A stretch of 64,000 nucleotides of DNA, from positions 124,001 to 188,000 of the forward strand of contig NZ_LHPI01000019.1 of assembly GCF_001274785.1 (NCBI RefSeq), read 5' to 3'. Every line of letters starts with the position of its first letter. Within the stretch, counting starts at the first letter, position 1. Below the pieces are notes generated by a model. That model saw nothing but the letters and a program-made list of their open reading frames with translations. It ran no database searches and was not told the origin of the DNA. This DNA comes from Vibrio hepatarius (GTDB lineage: Bacteria; Pseudomonadota; Gammaproteobacteria; Enterobacterales; Vibrionaceae). Position numbers and translations under genes: made by a program. Shown piece by piece: positions 28,106 through 37,541 of this stretch.

Positions 28106-28145
28106 AACCGCGTCTTGTGAAGTCATAAGACGCGGTTTTTTTTTG
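28106..28145 (+). terminator. terminator after binding protein 2
   Basis: AACCGCGTCTT and AAGACGCGGTT form an 11-base stem with a 10-base loop and a run of eight or more T residues. Confidence 0.93.
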
Positions 28146-28527
28146 TGTCTGGCGTATATAGATGATTCCCTTACTACGTAGGCTTTTTCTGCCTTAAATC
28201 GATACACACTTTTCTCGACTTGATTCCGGTTCTCATTCTCTGTTCTTAGCCCTTTTGTTCCGTCGCGCTCTAAACATGTAATTCGTGAATATCTAGTACA
28301 AATAGTATGGACTTGATCACGATTTGTGTCTTTCTAAACGATCGTGCACACACAAAAATGAAAAAGCGTTTTAAAAATAAATAATGGTGCGTTCTAATAA
28401 TAATGAATAGGGAGCGTGATTATTAAATCTGTTTCATTACAGATGAGCGCTAGCAGAGTTCCGTACTCACACTCTCAAATTTCTATGATTGACTATTCCT
28501 CAACAGGACTGGAATTAAGGAACAAAC
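28146..28527. other. gene-free promoter region of the ABC permease operon
   Basis: No coding frame is supported here. It holds one clear KdgR-type site (28359-28373) and leaves about 155 bases of leader before the first permease ATG. Confidence 0.6.
28359..28373. promoter_or_regulatory. KdgR-type operator upstream of ABC permease operon
   Basis: TGAAAAAGCGTTTTA fits the pattern with a GCG core. Confidence 0.7.
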
Positions 28528-29535
28528 ATGAGCAGTTTTTTTCTGTTTATAGGTAAGCGGTTGTTATCCATATTGGTGACAGTTTTCGCCGTATCTATTG
28601 TTATTTTTGCGGTGATAGATTTGCCGCCCGGTGACTTCGCTTCATCGAAAATTGCTGAGCTTCAATCAATGGGACAAACCGTTGACCCTCAGATGATCTA
28701 TACCCTGCGTGAAATGTACGGCTTAGATAAGCCATTATTAGTTCGTTACGCTGATTGGATGTTAGGTCTAATGACAGGCGACCTAGGCATCTCTCTTACC
28801 AACAACCAACCAGTATGGGAAACCATCGAACCACGTATTTGGCCTACCGTTGCATTAGCAGGCGCTGTATTCCTATTCCAATTCCTTATCGCAATTCCAA
28901 TCGGCATGTATTCTGCGCTTCGTCAGTACTCTTGGGGGGACTACGTTGCAACGATTTTTGGCTTTATTGGTATGGCGACACCTAACTTCGTTATCGCAAT
29001 CCTAGCACTACTCATCGGTTACTACAGCTTTGATACTGTTGTATCAGGCTTGTATTCAGAAGAGTTTCTTGACCAACCGATGTCTTGGGCGAAGTTCCTT
29101 GACGCCGCGTCTCGCAGCTGGATTTACATTCTAGTAGTCGGTACGGCAGGTCTGGCCGGTATTATCCGTATCATGCGCGCAAACTTACTCGATGAGCTGA
29201 AAAAACCTTACGTTAAGACAGCCCGTGCGAAAGGTCAGACTGAAGCAAAACTGATCATGAAGTACCCGGTACGTATCGCTATCTTACCAATCGTATCGAC
29301 TATTGGTTGGATGCTGCCAGCTCTGCTTGGTGCAGACATCATCGTTAGTCAGGTAATGAACATTCCAACGCTTGGTCCACTAATGCTTTCGGCACTGCGC
29401 GCACAAGACATGTATGTAGCGGGCGATGTTCTGCTGATTATGTCCATTCTCACCATCATCGGTACGTTGATTTCAGACCTGCTGCTCTACTGGGTTGACC
29501 CACGAGTTCGAGTAGGCGTAGCGAAGGAGTTTTAA
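28528..29535 (+). CDS. ABC importer permease 1 (OppB/DppB type)
   Basis: The 335-residue inner-membrane protein has the layout of OppB/DppB permeases: an N-terminal helix, a periplasmic stretch with LREMYGLDKPL, then five helices and the ATPase-contact EAA loop (RANLLDELKKPYVKTARAKGQ). AAGGAA precedes the ATG. It is followed 3 bases later by permease 2 and then by the ATPase gene, giving one operon. With the two binding proteins it forms an oligosaccharide, or less likely peptide, importer. Confidence 0.94.
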   Translation: MSSFFLFIGKRLLSILVTVFAVSIVIFAVIDLPPGDFASSKIAELQSMGQTVDPQMIYTLREMYGLDKPLLVRYADWMLGLMTGDLGISLTNNQPVWETIEPRIWPTVALAGAVFLFQFLIAIPIGMYSALRQYSWGDYVATIFGFIGMATPNFVIAILALLIGYYSFDTVVSGLYSEEFLDQPMSWAKFLDAASRSWIYILVVGTAGLAGIIRIMRANLLDELKKPYVKTARAKGQTEAKLIMKYPVRIAILPIVSTIGWMLPALLGADIIVSQVMNIPTLGPLMLSALRAQDMYVAGDVLLIMSILTIIGTLISDLLLYWVDPRVRVGVAKEF

Positions 29536-29538
29536 GTC

Positions 29539-30699
29539 ATGACCGCTTCAACATTGAATTTATTTGGTCGAGTTTTCGGCCGTAAGAAAAAACAACTGGA
29601 TCTGAGCACTGCAACCCAGTGGCAATTGATCGGTCTTAAAATGCGCCAGCATAAACTGGCTTGGTACAGCATGTGGTTCTTGGCACTCATCTACTTTGTG
29701 GCCATCTTTGCTGAGTTCTTCGCCCCGTTTGATCCAAGTGATAACTGGCGTCGCTACACTTACGCGCCACCACAGGCGGTGAGCTTTATTGAATCGACGG
29801 ATGACGGCTGGCGTTGGGCGCCACATCTGGACTTCTACAAGAGCAAGACAGATCCACGTACGTTAAAGCGTCATTACACCTTGGATGAAAGCAAGAAAGT
29901 GTACTTCTCATTTTTTGGCAAGACAGAGACTTACCATTTACTTGGCTTTATCCCGATGAACCGTAAGTTCATCACACCGGATAATCCAAAGCAGCCGTTC
30001 TTTATCCTCGGTTCTGACCGAATGGGTCGAGACATGCTTTCGCGCTTAATTTACGGCGCTCGTATTTCGCTTTCCGTTGGCTTGATGGGGGTATTCACTA
30101 CGTTCGTGCTTGGTATCGTGATTGGTGGTATCTCAGGTTACTTTGGCGGCGCGATCGATAACTTCATTCAGCGTAGTATCGAATTTATGAAGTCGATTCC
30201 AACCCTACCGCTATGGATGGCACTGTCTGCGTCCTTACCAGCGGAGTGGAGTTCGCTGACGAAATACTTCCTGATCACCATCATTCTTGGTTTGGTTTCT
30301 TGGCCAGATATGGCGCGTGTCGTACGAAGCCGCTTCATGTCACTGCGCAGCGAAGAGTACGTTGCTGCAGCGTGGTTAGATGGCAATACACCGTTTGAAA
30401 TCATCCGCCGCTACATGGTGCCTAACTTCCTTAGCCACATCATTGCGGTAGTAACACTGGCGATTCCGGCAATGATCTTGGGTGAAACAGCGCTAAGTTT
30501 CCTAGGCCTTGGTTTACAAGCGCCAATGGTGAGCTGGGGTGTACTACTGCAAGAAGCGCAGAACATCCGTGCACTTGCGGAAGCGTCTTGGTTACTTATT
30601 CCTGCGGTGGCAGTAGTGGTGGTTATCTTAGCAATGAACTTTGTTGGTGATGGTTTGCGTGATGCTTGCGACCCATACCATGACCAAGGAGCGAAATAA
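29539..30699 (+). CDS. ABC importer permease 2 (OppC/DppC type)
   Basis: The 386-residue inner-membrane protein resembles OppC/DppC. It has an N-terminal cytoplasmic tail and helix, then a long periplasmic insert (about residues 65-150) that includes FILGSDRMGRDMLSRLIYGAR, the start of the transport domain. The EAA loop (RSEEYVAAAWLDGNTPFEIIRRYMVPN) follows. Its last base is the first base of the ATPase gene (TAATG overlap), so translation is coupled. It is longer than E. coli OppC because of the periplasmic insert. Confidence 0.94.
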   Translation: MTASTLNLFGRVFGRKKKQLDLSTATQWQLIGLKMRQHKLAWYSMWFLALIYFVAIFAEFFAPFDPSDNWRRYTYAPPQAVSFIESTDDGWRWAPHLDFYKSKTDPRTLKRHYTLDESKKVYFSFFGKTETYHLLGFIPMNRKFITPDNPKQPFFILGSDRMGRDMLSRLIYGARISLSVGLMGVFTTFVLGIVIGGISGYFGGAIDNFIQRSIEFMKSIPTLPLWMALSASLPAEWSSLTKYFLITIILGLVSWPDMARVVRSRFMSLRSEEYVAAAWLDGNTPFEIIRRYMVPNFLSHIIAVVTLAIPAMILGETALSFLGLGLQAPMVSWGVLLQEAQNIRALAEASWLLIPAVAVVVVILAMNFVGDGLRDACDPYHDQGAK

Positions 30700-32399
30700 T
30701 GAAAAAGCGTATTTTACAGGTTAAAGATCTTAACGTGAGCTTCCCGACCAGTACGGAACATTTCCACGCAGTAAAAGGCGTCAGCTTTGAACTGTTCCGT
30801 GGTGAGACACTGTCTGTGATTGGTGAGTCGGGTTCAGGCAAATCGGTGACGTCGTCTGCCATCATGCAGCTATTGGATAAACCGGGTCGAATCGACTCAG
30901 GGGAGATCCTCTACGAAGACGAATCTGGACAAATTGTTGATATTGCTCAGATTGACCCACGTAGCAAAGAAATGCGTTACATGCGCTGCTTTAATATCTC
31001 TTTGGTATCTCAAGAGCCAATGGCGGCGTTGAGCCCAGTTCACACCGTTGGCGACCAGATTAAAGAAGTGCTTTGTTTAGTTGACCCAAACATCACCAAA
31101 GAAGGCGCGCATGCTCGTGCACTAGAGCTACTTCATCAAGTGCAGATGCCAGAGCCGGAAACGCTGATCAACAAATACTCGTTTGAATTGTCAGGTGGCC
31201 AGCGCCAGCGTGTGGTAATTGCGATGGCAGTGGCGTCAAACCCAGACATCTTGATTGCTGACGAACCAACGACGGCGCTCGACGTTACCACGCAGGCGGA
31301 AATTCTTGACCTGTTTGCGGATTTACAACGTCAGTTCGGCATGGCGATTCTGTTTATCACCCACGACTTAGGTGTGGTCGCGCAAATCTCAGACCGTGTT
31401 GCGGTAATGGAGAAAGGCGTGTTGGTCGAGTGTGGCGAAGTCAGACAGATCTTCGAAAATCCACAACATCCATACACTTGTAAACTGATGGAAGCGACTC
31501 GCGCGCTAGAAAAACCTTCAGCGGTGAAAGTCCCGTTTGATTTGTCAGCGCAAGGTGTGACTAGCCCAATCCTTAACCTTCAAAGCGTATCGAAAGTGTT
31601 CGAGAAGCCAGCGAAGATGTTCCAGAAGAAGCAGTTTATGACTGCGGTAGACGATGCAAACTTAATCCTTTATCCGGGTGAATCGTTGGGCATCGTTGGT
31701 GAGTCTGGATCGGGCAAAAGTACGCTTGGGCGTGCGATTCTCGGTATGTCACCGGCAAGTTCGGGTAGCATTCAATATGTCGATTTGAAGACGAAGACGG
31801 ATATCGAGCTTTCAGACTACAAACGCCAAAAACGCGACCCATTGTTTGCCGATCTACGTTTGATCTTCCAAGACCCGTGGTCTTCGCTTAACCCGCGTAT
31901 GACGGTATTCGATATCATTGAAGAGCCGCTAATCAAACTGCGCACGGAGATGAACAAAAAAGCGCGTGAAGAACGCGTGCGTAACATCATGAAGTGGGTT
32001 GGGTTGCCGCCAGAGTTTTCAAGCCGTTACCCGCATGCCTTCTCGGGTGGTCAGCGTCAGCGTATCGTTATCGCTCGCGCATTGGTGACGATTCCGAAAG
32101 TAGTGATCGCCGATGAAGCAACTGCAGCACTGGATGTGTCTTTGCGTTCACAGGTTCTTGACCTACTGATCGAGTTCCAAAACACCTACGGTACAGCGTT
32201 TATTCTGATCACTCACGATATCGCGACTGTGAAGTACTTCTGTGACCGCGTATTGGTACTGCAACACGGAAAAATTGTTGAGCAGGGCGACGTTGAACAA
32301 GTGATTTTCAACCCTCAAGAAGAGTACACCAAAGAGCTTATCTCTGCGGTTCCTGTCGCGGAGTTACCGCCAGAGGTGGCGATAAAAAAGAGCGCATAA
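30699..32399 (+). CDS. ABC importer ATPase, fused OppD-OppF type
   Basis: The 566-residue protein holds two nucleotide-binding domains in one chain. Domain 1 has GESGSGKS, LSGGQRQRV and LIADEPTTALD; domain 2 has GESGSGKS, FSGGQRQRI and VIADEATAALD, with Ala in place of the usual Pro of DEPT. It energises the importer formed with the two permeases. A single fused ATPase is common in dipeptide and oligosaccharide systems of this class. It is coupled to permease 2 by a one-base overlap. A terminator follows, ahead of the MCP gene. Confidence 0.95.
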   Translation: MKKRILQVKDLNVSFPTSTEHFHAVKGVSFELFRGETLSVIGESGSGKSVTSSAIMQLLDKPGRIDSGEILYEDESGQIVDIAQIDPRSKEMRYMRCFNISLVSQEPMAALSPVHTVGDQIKEVLCLVDPNITKEGAHARALELLHQVQMPEPETLINKYSFELSGGQRQRVVIAMAVASNPDILIADEPTTALDVTTQAEILDLFADLQRQFGMAILFITHDLGVVAQISDRVAVMEKGVLVECGEVRQIFENPQHPYTCKLMEATRALEKPSAVKVPFDLSAQGVTSPILNLQSVSKVFEKPAKMFQKKQFMTAVDDANLILYPGESLGIVGESGSGKSTLGRAILGMSPASSGSIQYVDLKTKTDIELSDYKRQKRDPLFADLRLIFQDPWSSLNPRMTVFDIIEEPLIKLRTEMNKKAREERVRNIMKWVGLPPEFSSRYPHAFSGGQRQRIVIARALVTIPKVVIADEATAALDVSLRSQVLDLLIEFQNTYGTAFILITHDIATVKYFCDRVLVLQHGKIVEQGDVEQVIFNPQEEYTKELISAVPVAELPPEVAIKKSA

Positions 32400-32429
32400 C
32401 CTCATAGATTCTATGGGGTGAAGCCTGTG

Positions 32430-32460
32430 AAAAGCCTCCTGTCCAACTGGGGGCTTTTTT
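32430..32460 (+). terminator. terminator between ABC operon and MCP gene
   Basis: AAAAGCC and GGCTTTT arms with further C/G pairing and a T6 tail. The MCP gene starts only 35 bases later, so partial readthrough may express it. Confidence 0.8.
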
Positions 32461-32494
32461 ATCGGTGCAATTCAAACCTTTGAGGGAACAGAGA

Positions 32495-34459
32495 ATGTTG
32501 AAAAACTTGTCGATTGTTAAGCGTGTCTACCTGATGGTCATGTTTGTCACCGCGCTATTACTGACCGTTTGTGCCATGTCTATTTGGCAGGGAAAACACC
32601 TTATCGCGCAACTCGAGCAAATTTCGGCTTATCAGATGGCTGACATGCAAACCAATGCGAGCAGCTTGAGTCTAGTCAGCGACATTAAGAACAAAGTGTT
32701 GTCGATACCTGGTGCCGGTGAGCAGCAGTTGGTCAAGCTCAAACAAGAGTTGAAAAGTAGCGTACAAACACTTCGTGAAGCGGCGGCTCAAACCCAAAGC
32801 ACTGGCTATATTGGCAGTGGTCTTAATGACGATTTGAATCAGCTGTTTATCAATATGGATAACAGCCTAGCGCGCAGCGAAGAACTGGAAAAAGATCAGC
32901 ATCGATATCAATCAGCGATCAATCGAGTAAAGCGAACCATCTATACCTTGGCAGCGACAACCGATGATATGAACACTTCGATGGTGGCGGAAAACTATAG
33001 CGGCCAAATCGACAGCCTAACGTTCAATACCGACCGCGCACTGCTTAGTAACGATATCAACGTTGTAGAGCAGTTGATTGGCAAAAACCGCTCGCTCGCC
33101 GCATCCATTCGCCAGCAAGGGAGTCAGTTAGACGAACGCAGTCGCCAGTTTTCTAAACGCGACTTAGCGTTGGTTGAGAAAGTTCTTTTTAGCGCCACTG
33201 ACGAACAAGGCGTAGTGAACAAGCATCTTACCGCGTTAGAGAATCAGCGAGCGATTCACGTGAAAGCGCAAATGATTTCTGAAAAGCTTCACTTGCTCGA
33301 AACTAATCTTGAGTTAGCGAAACAGCAGTTGCTTGATCAGGTCAACATGCAGGTGTCGGCTTCACAAGAAAAGCAGAGCCAGCATCAACTGCAATTGGTC
33401 TTATTTGTCTCGATTATGGGCGGCGTTGGTGTTGTATTTATCGTGACGTTGTCACGAGAGTTAAAGCGCAGTCTCAAGAGCCTAATCAGTGCGATAGAAA
33501 AAATGGCGAACAAACAACTCACGTTTGCTGTCGATGAAAAACTGACAGGAGAGTTTGCCCAGTTAGCCGAACACTTAGAAATTTTGCGCCTCTCGCAACT
33601 CAGCATTGTTGATACGCTGCAACTCAGCGCAAAGGAGATGGGAGAAACCACCACAAAGAATGCCGAGTACACATCTGCAATCACAGACTCTATGGCTGTA
33701 CAAGCCGAGACATCGGCGCTGGTGGTAAAACATACCAACGAACTGCAATGTTTGATTGAGAATATCGCCGTGCAGAGTGAATCCGGTGCGCAGCAGTCTG
33801 ACGTCGCAACAGAAGAAGTGCTCAAGAGCTACCAGAACGTGAGTCAAAACATTGTTAGGCACAATGAGTTGGATGAAAGGCTGAGATTGGCAGTGGAAGT
33901 GATTCATCGCCTGCAGCAGCGCGCGATGCAAATTACTAAAGCGATGACCTTTATCGAAGAGGTCGCCCAGCAAACTAACTTGTTAGCGCTAAATGCCGCG
34001 ATAGAGTCGGCCAGAGCCGGCGAACACGGACGCGGTTTTGCTGTGGTGTCTGATGAGGTAAGAAATCTTGCAGAGCGAACCTCAAAAACCGTGGACGAAA
34101 TCCACGGCGTTGTTGACGCGCTAAACCTTGACGTTGACAAAGCGGTATGTGAGATCGAATCCTGTAGCCGCGATATGAAAGTCTCAATGGAAAGTGCTAC
34201 GAATACGTCTGAGTCTGTCACTAAAGTTAAGATTTGTTTGGAGCAAACTAATCGAATTGCTCAGAGTATTTCGACCGCAACAATAAAACAGCGACAATTA
34301 GCTAATTATATAGTTGAACAATTAGCTGTGGTTGAAAAACACTCACAAAATAACCACAAAAAAGTTAAGAACTTAGCCCAATTAGGTACGCAGCTAAAAT
34401 TAACATCCGAGAAACAAAATAATATCGTTACGCAGTTCTTTATTTGTGATGAAAATTAA
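32495..34459 (+). CDS. methyl-accepting chemotaxis protein
   Basis: The 654-residue protein has a membrane helix at about residues 10-30, a long helical periplasmic sensor region (about 31-300), a second helix near 305-325, a HAMP-like stretch and a cytoplasmic signalling domain. The conserved hairpin tip is IEEVAQQTNLLALNAAIESARAGEHGRGFAVVSDEVRNLAERT. The ATG at 32495 follows GAGGGAACAGAGA; an earlier GTG overlaps the terminator. It directs swimming through CheA/CheW. Its place between the importer and KdgR suggests sensing the polysaccharide's oligomers, perhaps through a binding protein; this is inferred. Confidence 0.9.
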   Translation: MLKNLSIVKRVYLMVMFVTALLLTVCAMSIWQGKHLIAQLEQISAYQMADMQTNASSLSLVSDIKNKVLSIPGAGEQQLVKLKQELKSSVQTLREAAAQTQSTGYIGSGLNDDLNQLFINMDNSLARSEELEKDQHRYQSAINRVKRTIYTLAATTDDMNTSMVAENYSGQIDSLTFNTDRALLSNDINVVEQLIGKNRSLAASIRQQGSQLDERSRQFSKRDLALVEKVLFSATDEQGVVNKHLTALENQRAIHVKAQMISEKLHLLETNLELAKQQLLDQVNMQVSASQEKQSQHQLQLVLFVSIMGGVGVVFIVTLSRELKRSLKSLISAIEKMANKQLTFAVDEKLTGEFAQLAEHLEILRLSQLSIVDTLQLSAKEMGETTTKNAEYTSAITDSMAVQAETSALVVKHTNELQCLIENIAVQSESGAQQSDVATEEVLKSYQNVSQNIVRHNELDERLRLAVEVIHRLQQRAMQITKAMTFIEEVAQQTNLLALNAAIESARAGEHGRGFAVVSDEVRNLAERTSKTVDEIHGVVDALNLDVDKAVCEIESCSRDMKVSMESATNTSESVTKVKICLEQTNRIAQSISTATIKQRQLANYIVEQLAVVEKHSQNNHKKVKNLAQLGTQLKLTSEKQNNIVTQFFICDEN

Positions 34460-34780
34460 TTGGCAAGTAACCATCACACATTCGAATGATATATTGATTA
34501 ATGTGATATTGCTTCAAAAACCTTTAAGGTCAAAAGTTTAGCGTTTCAATAGCTTAGAGGTGCTTCCGCGGGTAGATATGAGAGCGCCTATACAAAAACA
34601 GAGTAATGACTCTTTTTTTTTGTAGAACATTATTTTAAATTGTATGAAAAATTGTATGAAATAAATTTGTCAGCATAGCCTAAAAAATTAAATAATAGGC
34701 ATCACTGGAAAAGCAAAGAAGTTTTGCATGACGCATTGAACTTCAATGAAGTGTGCTGGATAACGAGATAGGTAATAATA
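34460..34780. other. intergenic region between MCP and kdgR-like genes
   Basis: It holds a terminator at 34600-34621, a tandem TTGTATGAAA repeat near 34640-34660 and the kdgR promoter. Only a half KdgR-type site (GTTTCA near 34543) was seen. No coding frame is supported. Confidence 0.5.
34600..34621 (+). terminator. terminator after MCP gene
   Basis: AGAGT-aatg-ACTCT short stem followed by eight or more T residues. Confidence 0.75.
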
Positions 34781-35569
34781 ATGACTAATGGGAAACAACC
34801 TGAATCAGTTTCTTCTGTACTAAAAACATTCGGTATTTTGCAAGCTCTGAGCACTCAAAAAGACATCGGCATCAGCGAATTGGCTCAGCGCTTAATGATG
34901 TCAAAAAGCACGGTTTACCGCTTTCTGCAAACAATGAAAACAATGGGTTACGTATCACAAGAAGGTGAGAGTGAAAACTACTCACTGACTTTAAAGCTGT
35001 TTGAACTGGGGTCTACAGCTTTAGAATACGTTGATTTGGTCGATCTAGCGGATATCGAGATGCGTCGTATCTCTGATCTAACGCTAGAAGCGCTTCACTT
35101 GGGCGCGCTAGACGGCGATAGCATCATCTACATCCACAAGATTGACTCAAAGTACAACCTACGTATGCAGTCGCGCGTAGGCCGTCGTAATCCTCTTTAC
35201 TCAACTGCTATCGGTAAAGTCTTGCTTGCAGAGCGTGAAGAAGACGATGTAAAACGCATTCTAAGCGACGTAGAGTTCACTAAATCGACAGAACGTACAC
35301 ACGAGACGATTGAATCACTGATTGACGAGCTACACACTGTACGCGAAGTTGGCTTTGGTGAAGATAACGAAGAGCAAGAAGTGGGTCTACGCTGTTTAGC
35401 GGTGCCAGTATACGACCGTTTCAACAATGTAGTGGCCGGTATGAGTGTCTCACTACCAACGATCCGTTTTACTGAAGAGAAGAAGGCTGAGTACATTGCT
35501 GAGCTTCACGCAGCCGCAGCGCGTATTTCTCACAAGCTAGGTTGTAAAGAGTACCCTCACGGTAAATAA
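34781..35569 (+). CDS. kdgR: IclR-family repressor, KdgR-like
   Basis: The 262-residue protein has an N-terminal winged helix (about 10-75, SELAQRLMMSKSTVYRFLQTMKTMGYV) and an IclR effector domain (LGALDGDSIIYIHKID, RNPLYSTAIGKVLLAE, GLRCLAVPVYD). Length and sequence are close to enterobacterial KdgR, which represses uronate-catabolism genes and is released by KDG. KDG is an intermediate of the pathway encoded here. Fifteen candidate sites of the KdgR type lie upstream of genes in this locus. It has its own terminator. Autoregulation is not obvious, since its promoter has only a half-site. Confidence 0.9.
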   Translation: MTNGKQPESVSSVLKTFGILQALSTQKDIGISELAQRLMMSKSTVYRFLQTMKTMGYVSQEGESENYSLTLKLFELGSTALEYVDLVDLADIEMRRISDLTLEALHLGALDGDSIIYIHKIDSKYNLRMQSRVGRRNPLYSTAIGKVLLAEREEDDVKRILSDVEFTKSTERTHETIESLIDELHTVREVGFGEDNEEQEVGLRCLAVPVYDRFNNVVAGMSVSLPTIRFTEEKKAEYIAELHAAAARISHKLGCKEYPHGK

Positions 35570-35589
35570 TCGCTCATACAAGCTTCTAC

Positions 35590-35616
35590 AAGCCCGCTAT
35601 CGCAGCGGGCTTTTTT
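35590..35616 (+). terminator. terminator after kdgR
   Basis: AAGCCCGCT-atcgc-AGCGGGCTT followed by TTTT. Confidence 0.92.
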
Positions 35617-35750
35617 GTTACCTTTTGATAACCAATATGCACTTGAATGCTCATGATTTGCCTAGATTTTATACCGAGATAATTCAGGCCGCTAATTAAG
35701 CGCTTAACGACGATGGTCGAGAGCGGTTAAAGACATAGAGTTAGATAGAC

Positions 35751-35775
35751 AAAAAAGCCCGGCGCAGGGCCGGGC
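35751..35775 (-). terminator. terminator after OprD-type porin gene
   Basis: On the minus strand GCCCGGC-cctgc-GCCGGGC is followed by TTTTTT. Confidence 0.9.
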
Positions 35776-35801
35776 GAAGAGTAAAAGACAGGTTTAAAGG
35801 A

Positions 35802-37217
35802 TTACTTAAGCTTCACGCTGTATGAGATAAGAACTTTCAGGTCGTTACGATCGTTCTTATGCACAATGTCGTCGCCACGGAACTGAGCGCGGTAAGTACG
35901 AATGTTCAAACCTTCTAGCGCACCGTCTAGGAATTTGTAGCCTACGTGCCAGTCAAATGAAGTCATTGAACCATCGTATTCTTCCGCATCTTTGCTAGAG
36001 CGAACGTTTGTTGCGTAGTTACCGCCAACACTCGCGGTTAGTTCAGGTAGACCCCAATCGGCAAAGTTGTAGTTCACTGCCAGTTTCGCTGCGCGTGCAC
36101 CATCCACGTTGTAGTCTTCTAGCTGAGAAGTCGACTGCATGAAGTTACGGTTGTCTGAGTTCGCCCAAGGCGTTAAACGGAAGTTGTAAGTCAGTTCTTG
36201 ACCACGAGTATCGGTGTCACTCAAGCCTGCGATCCAGGTGAAACCACCGTGTTTTAGGTTAGCGCCTAAGCCGTAGTAGCTTTGTGCTTTTGGATCTTTC
36301 ACGTTTGGATTCAGATCGCTTTCTTCAGCGATAGAGCCGTGGTAGAAGGCGGTTAGACCCAGATCTGCACCGCCTAAATCAAAACTGTACTTACCTAGCG
36401 CTTGCCAGTTTGTGCGGTAATCTTTACCGACACCGTAACCAAGGTCGATTTGACCGTCACCGAATTTGTAGATCGCACCTACTGTTTGGATATGATCAAT
36501 GATGGTATTAGTCGTATCAGAACCTGCTTTTTGATTTTGATGCCACTTAGTGGTCATAGGCAGGAATTCTTTTTGCCAGTCGTTCTTGAATTCGTCAGCA
36601 ATCGCGTAACCCAACACCAAGTTACCAAAGTGTGCTTTTGCTTCTATACCGCGGTATGCATGTGGGTTAAGACCCCAGCTTGAACGGATAGTACCAATGT
36701 TGATACGAGTGTAGCCGCCGCGTACAGCAAGACCGACATCTTCATCGCCAAATTTTGCTTTCAATGCCGCGATTGTCAGCGCTGCATAGGACTTTTCACA
36801 ACCTTTGCCGTCATAAGATGAGTTACCTTCACATTCGTGATCATAGTAAAGGATCTCAGATATGCCTGTAGTATCACCCAGCTTCAGGTTGGTATTTGCC
36901 CACAAATCAAGGCCGATCGTATCTTTGAAGTAGCCTGATTTGTAATCCCAAGCCAATTGCAGAGTTTGGTTTTCGATGTTTGGTACCCAATGACCATCTG
37001 CATTTTTTTCTTCACGATCACGAATGTATAAGAAGGAGTGAATAGTAGATGTTGAACTATCGTAAAACGCTTGTTTCGCTTGCGCTGCTAAATCAACCGC
37101 TGCTGCACTCTCGTTAAGTACGTCCGTCGGATCCGTATCATTTGCTAATACCGAGCCAGAAACTAGCGCCGCAATAATAGAGGCACTAACCAGAGAGAGA
37201 TTGGTTCTATGTTTCAT
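35802..37217 (-). CDS. OprD/chitoporin-like outer-membrane porin
   Basis: The 471-residue protein has a signal peptide (MKHRTNLSLVSASIIAALVSGSVLA, then NDTD) and the beta-strand pattern of OprD-family porins, ending in an amphipathic strand (LKVLISYSVKLK). ChiP of Vibrio and OprD of Pseudomonas are 420-470 residues long and pass oligosaccharides or small substrates. The ATG at 37217 has GGAAAG at good spacing; two in-frame ATGs lie just upstream. Two KdgR-type sites lie in its promoter region, placing it in the regulon as the likely outer-membrane entry for lyase products. Substrate preference is inferred. Confidence 0.87.
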   Translation of the reverse strand: MKHRTNLSLVSASIIAALVSGSVLANDTDPTDVLNESAAAVDLAAQAKQAFYDSSTSTIHSFLYIRDREEKNADGHWVPNIENQTLQLAWDYKSGYFKDTIGLDLWANTNLKLGDTTGISEILYYDHECEGNSSYDGKGCEKSYAALTIAALKAKFGDEDVGLAVRGGYTRINIGTIRSSWGLNPHAYRGIEAKAHFGNLVLGYAIADEFKNDWQKEFLPMTTKWHQNQKAGSDTTNTIIDHIQTVGAIYKFGDGQIDLGYGVGKDYRTNWQALGKYSFDLGGADLGLTAFYHGSIAEESDLNPNVKDPKAQSYYGLGANLKHGGFTWIAGLSDTDTRGQELTYNFRLTPWANSDNRNFMQSTSQLEDYNVDGARAAKLAVNYNFADWGLPELTASVGGNYATNVRSSKDAEEYDGSMTSFDWHVGYKFLDGALEGLNIRTYRAQFRGDDIVHKNDRNDLKVLISYSVKLK

Positions 37218-37275
37218 ATCCATGCTTTCCATTTAGTTGTATTGATTGTTTTGATTTCTTGTTCCAATAATATAC

Positions 37276-37290
37276 AGAAAGAATGTTTTT
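37276..37290. promoter_or_regulatory. candidate KdgR-type operator, OprD porin promoter (1)
   Basis: AGAAAGAATGTTTTT, centred 20 bases from the second site. Confidence 0.45.
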
Positions 37291-37295
37291 TAAAC

Positions 37296-37310
37296 AGAAA
37301 CGATGTTTTA
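37296..37310. promoter_or_regulatory. KdgR-type operator, OprD porin promoter (2)
   Basis: AGAAACGATGTTTTA has the same GAAACGATGTTT core as the kduD operator, 79 bases upstream of the porin ATG. Confidence 0.7.
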
Positions 37311-37541
37311 AAAATTAAAAACCAGATCTTCATCAAGGTTAAAATAACATTTCGATACATTAATGTGACGTAGAAAGAGTAAACAATGTGAATACAAAAT
37401 GTGTTATGAGAAACCGATTGCAAATCGTTTATAGATAGGTGGGGTGTTCGCTGCTTTTAGAAGGCGGAGGCGTAAAGAGCTGGCTACCTCTTAAAGAGCT
37501 AGCCAATTTCTAATAGTGTTATAGATGTGAGAATAAAGGAC

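Noticed and set aside
34534..34548. possible KdgR-type operator upstream of kdgR
   Set aside because: Only the right half (GTTTCA) matches; the left half does not, so autoregulation is not supported.
37214..37423. 69-codon minus-strand frame upstream of the OprD-type porin
   Set aside because: It is in the AT-rich promoter region, overlaps the candidate KdgR sites and runs into the porin start in another frame. The hydrophobic product is typical of AT-rich noise.
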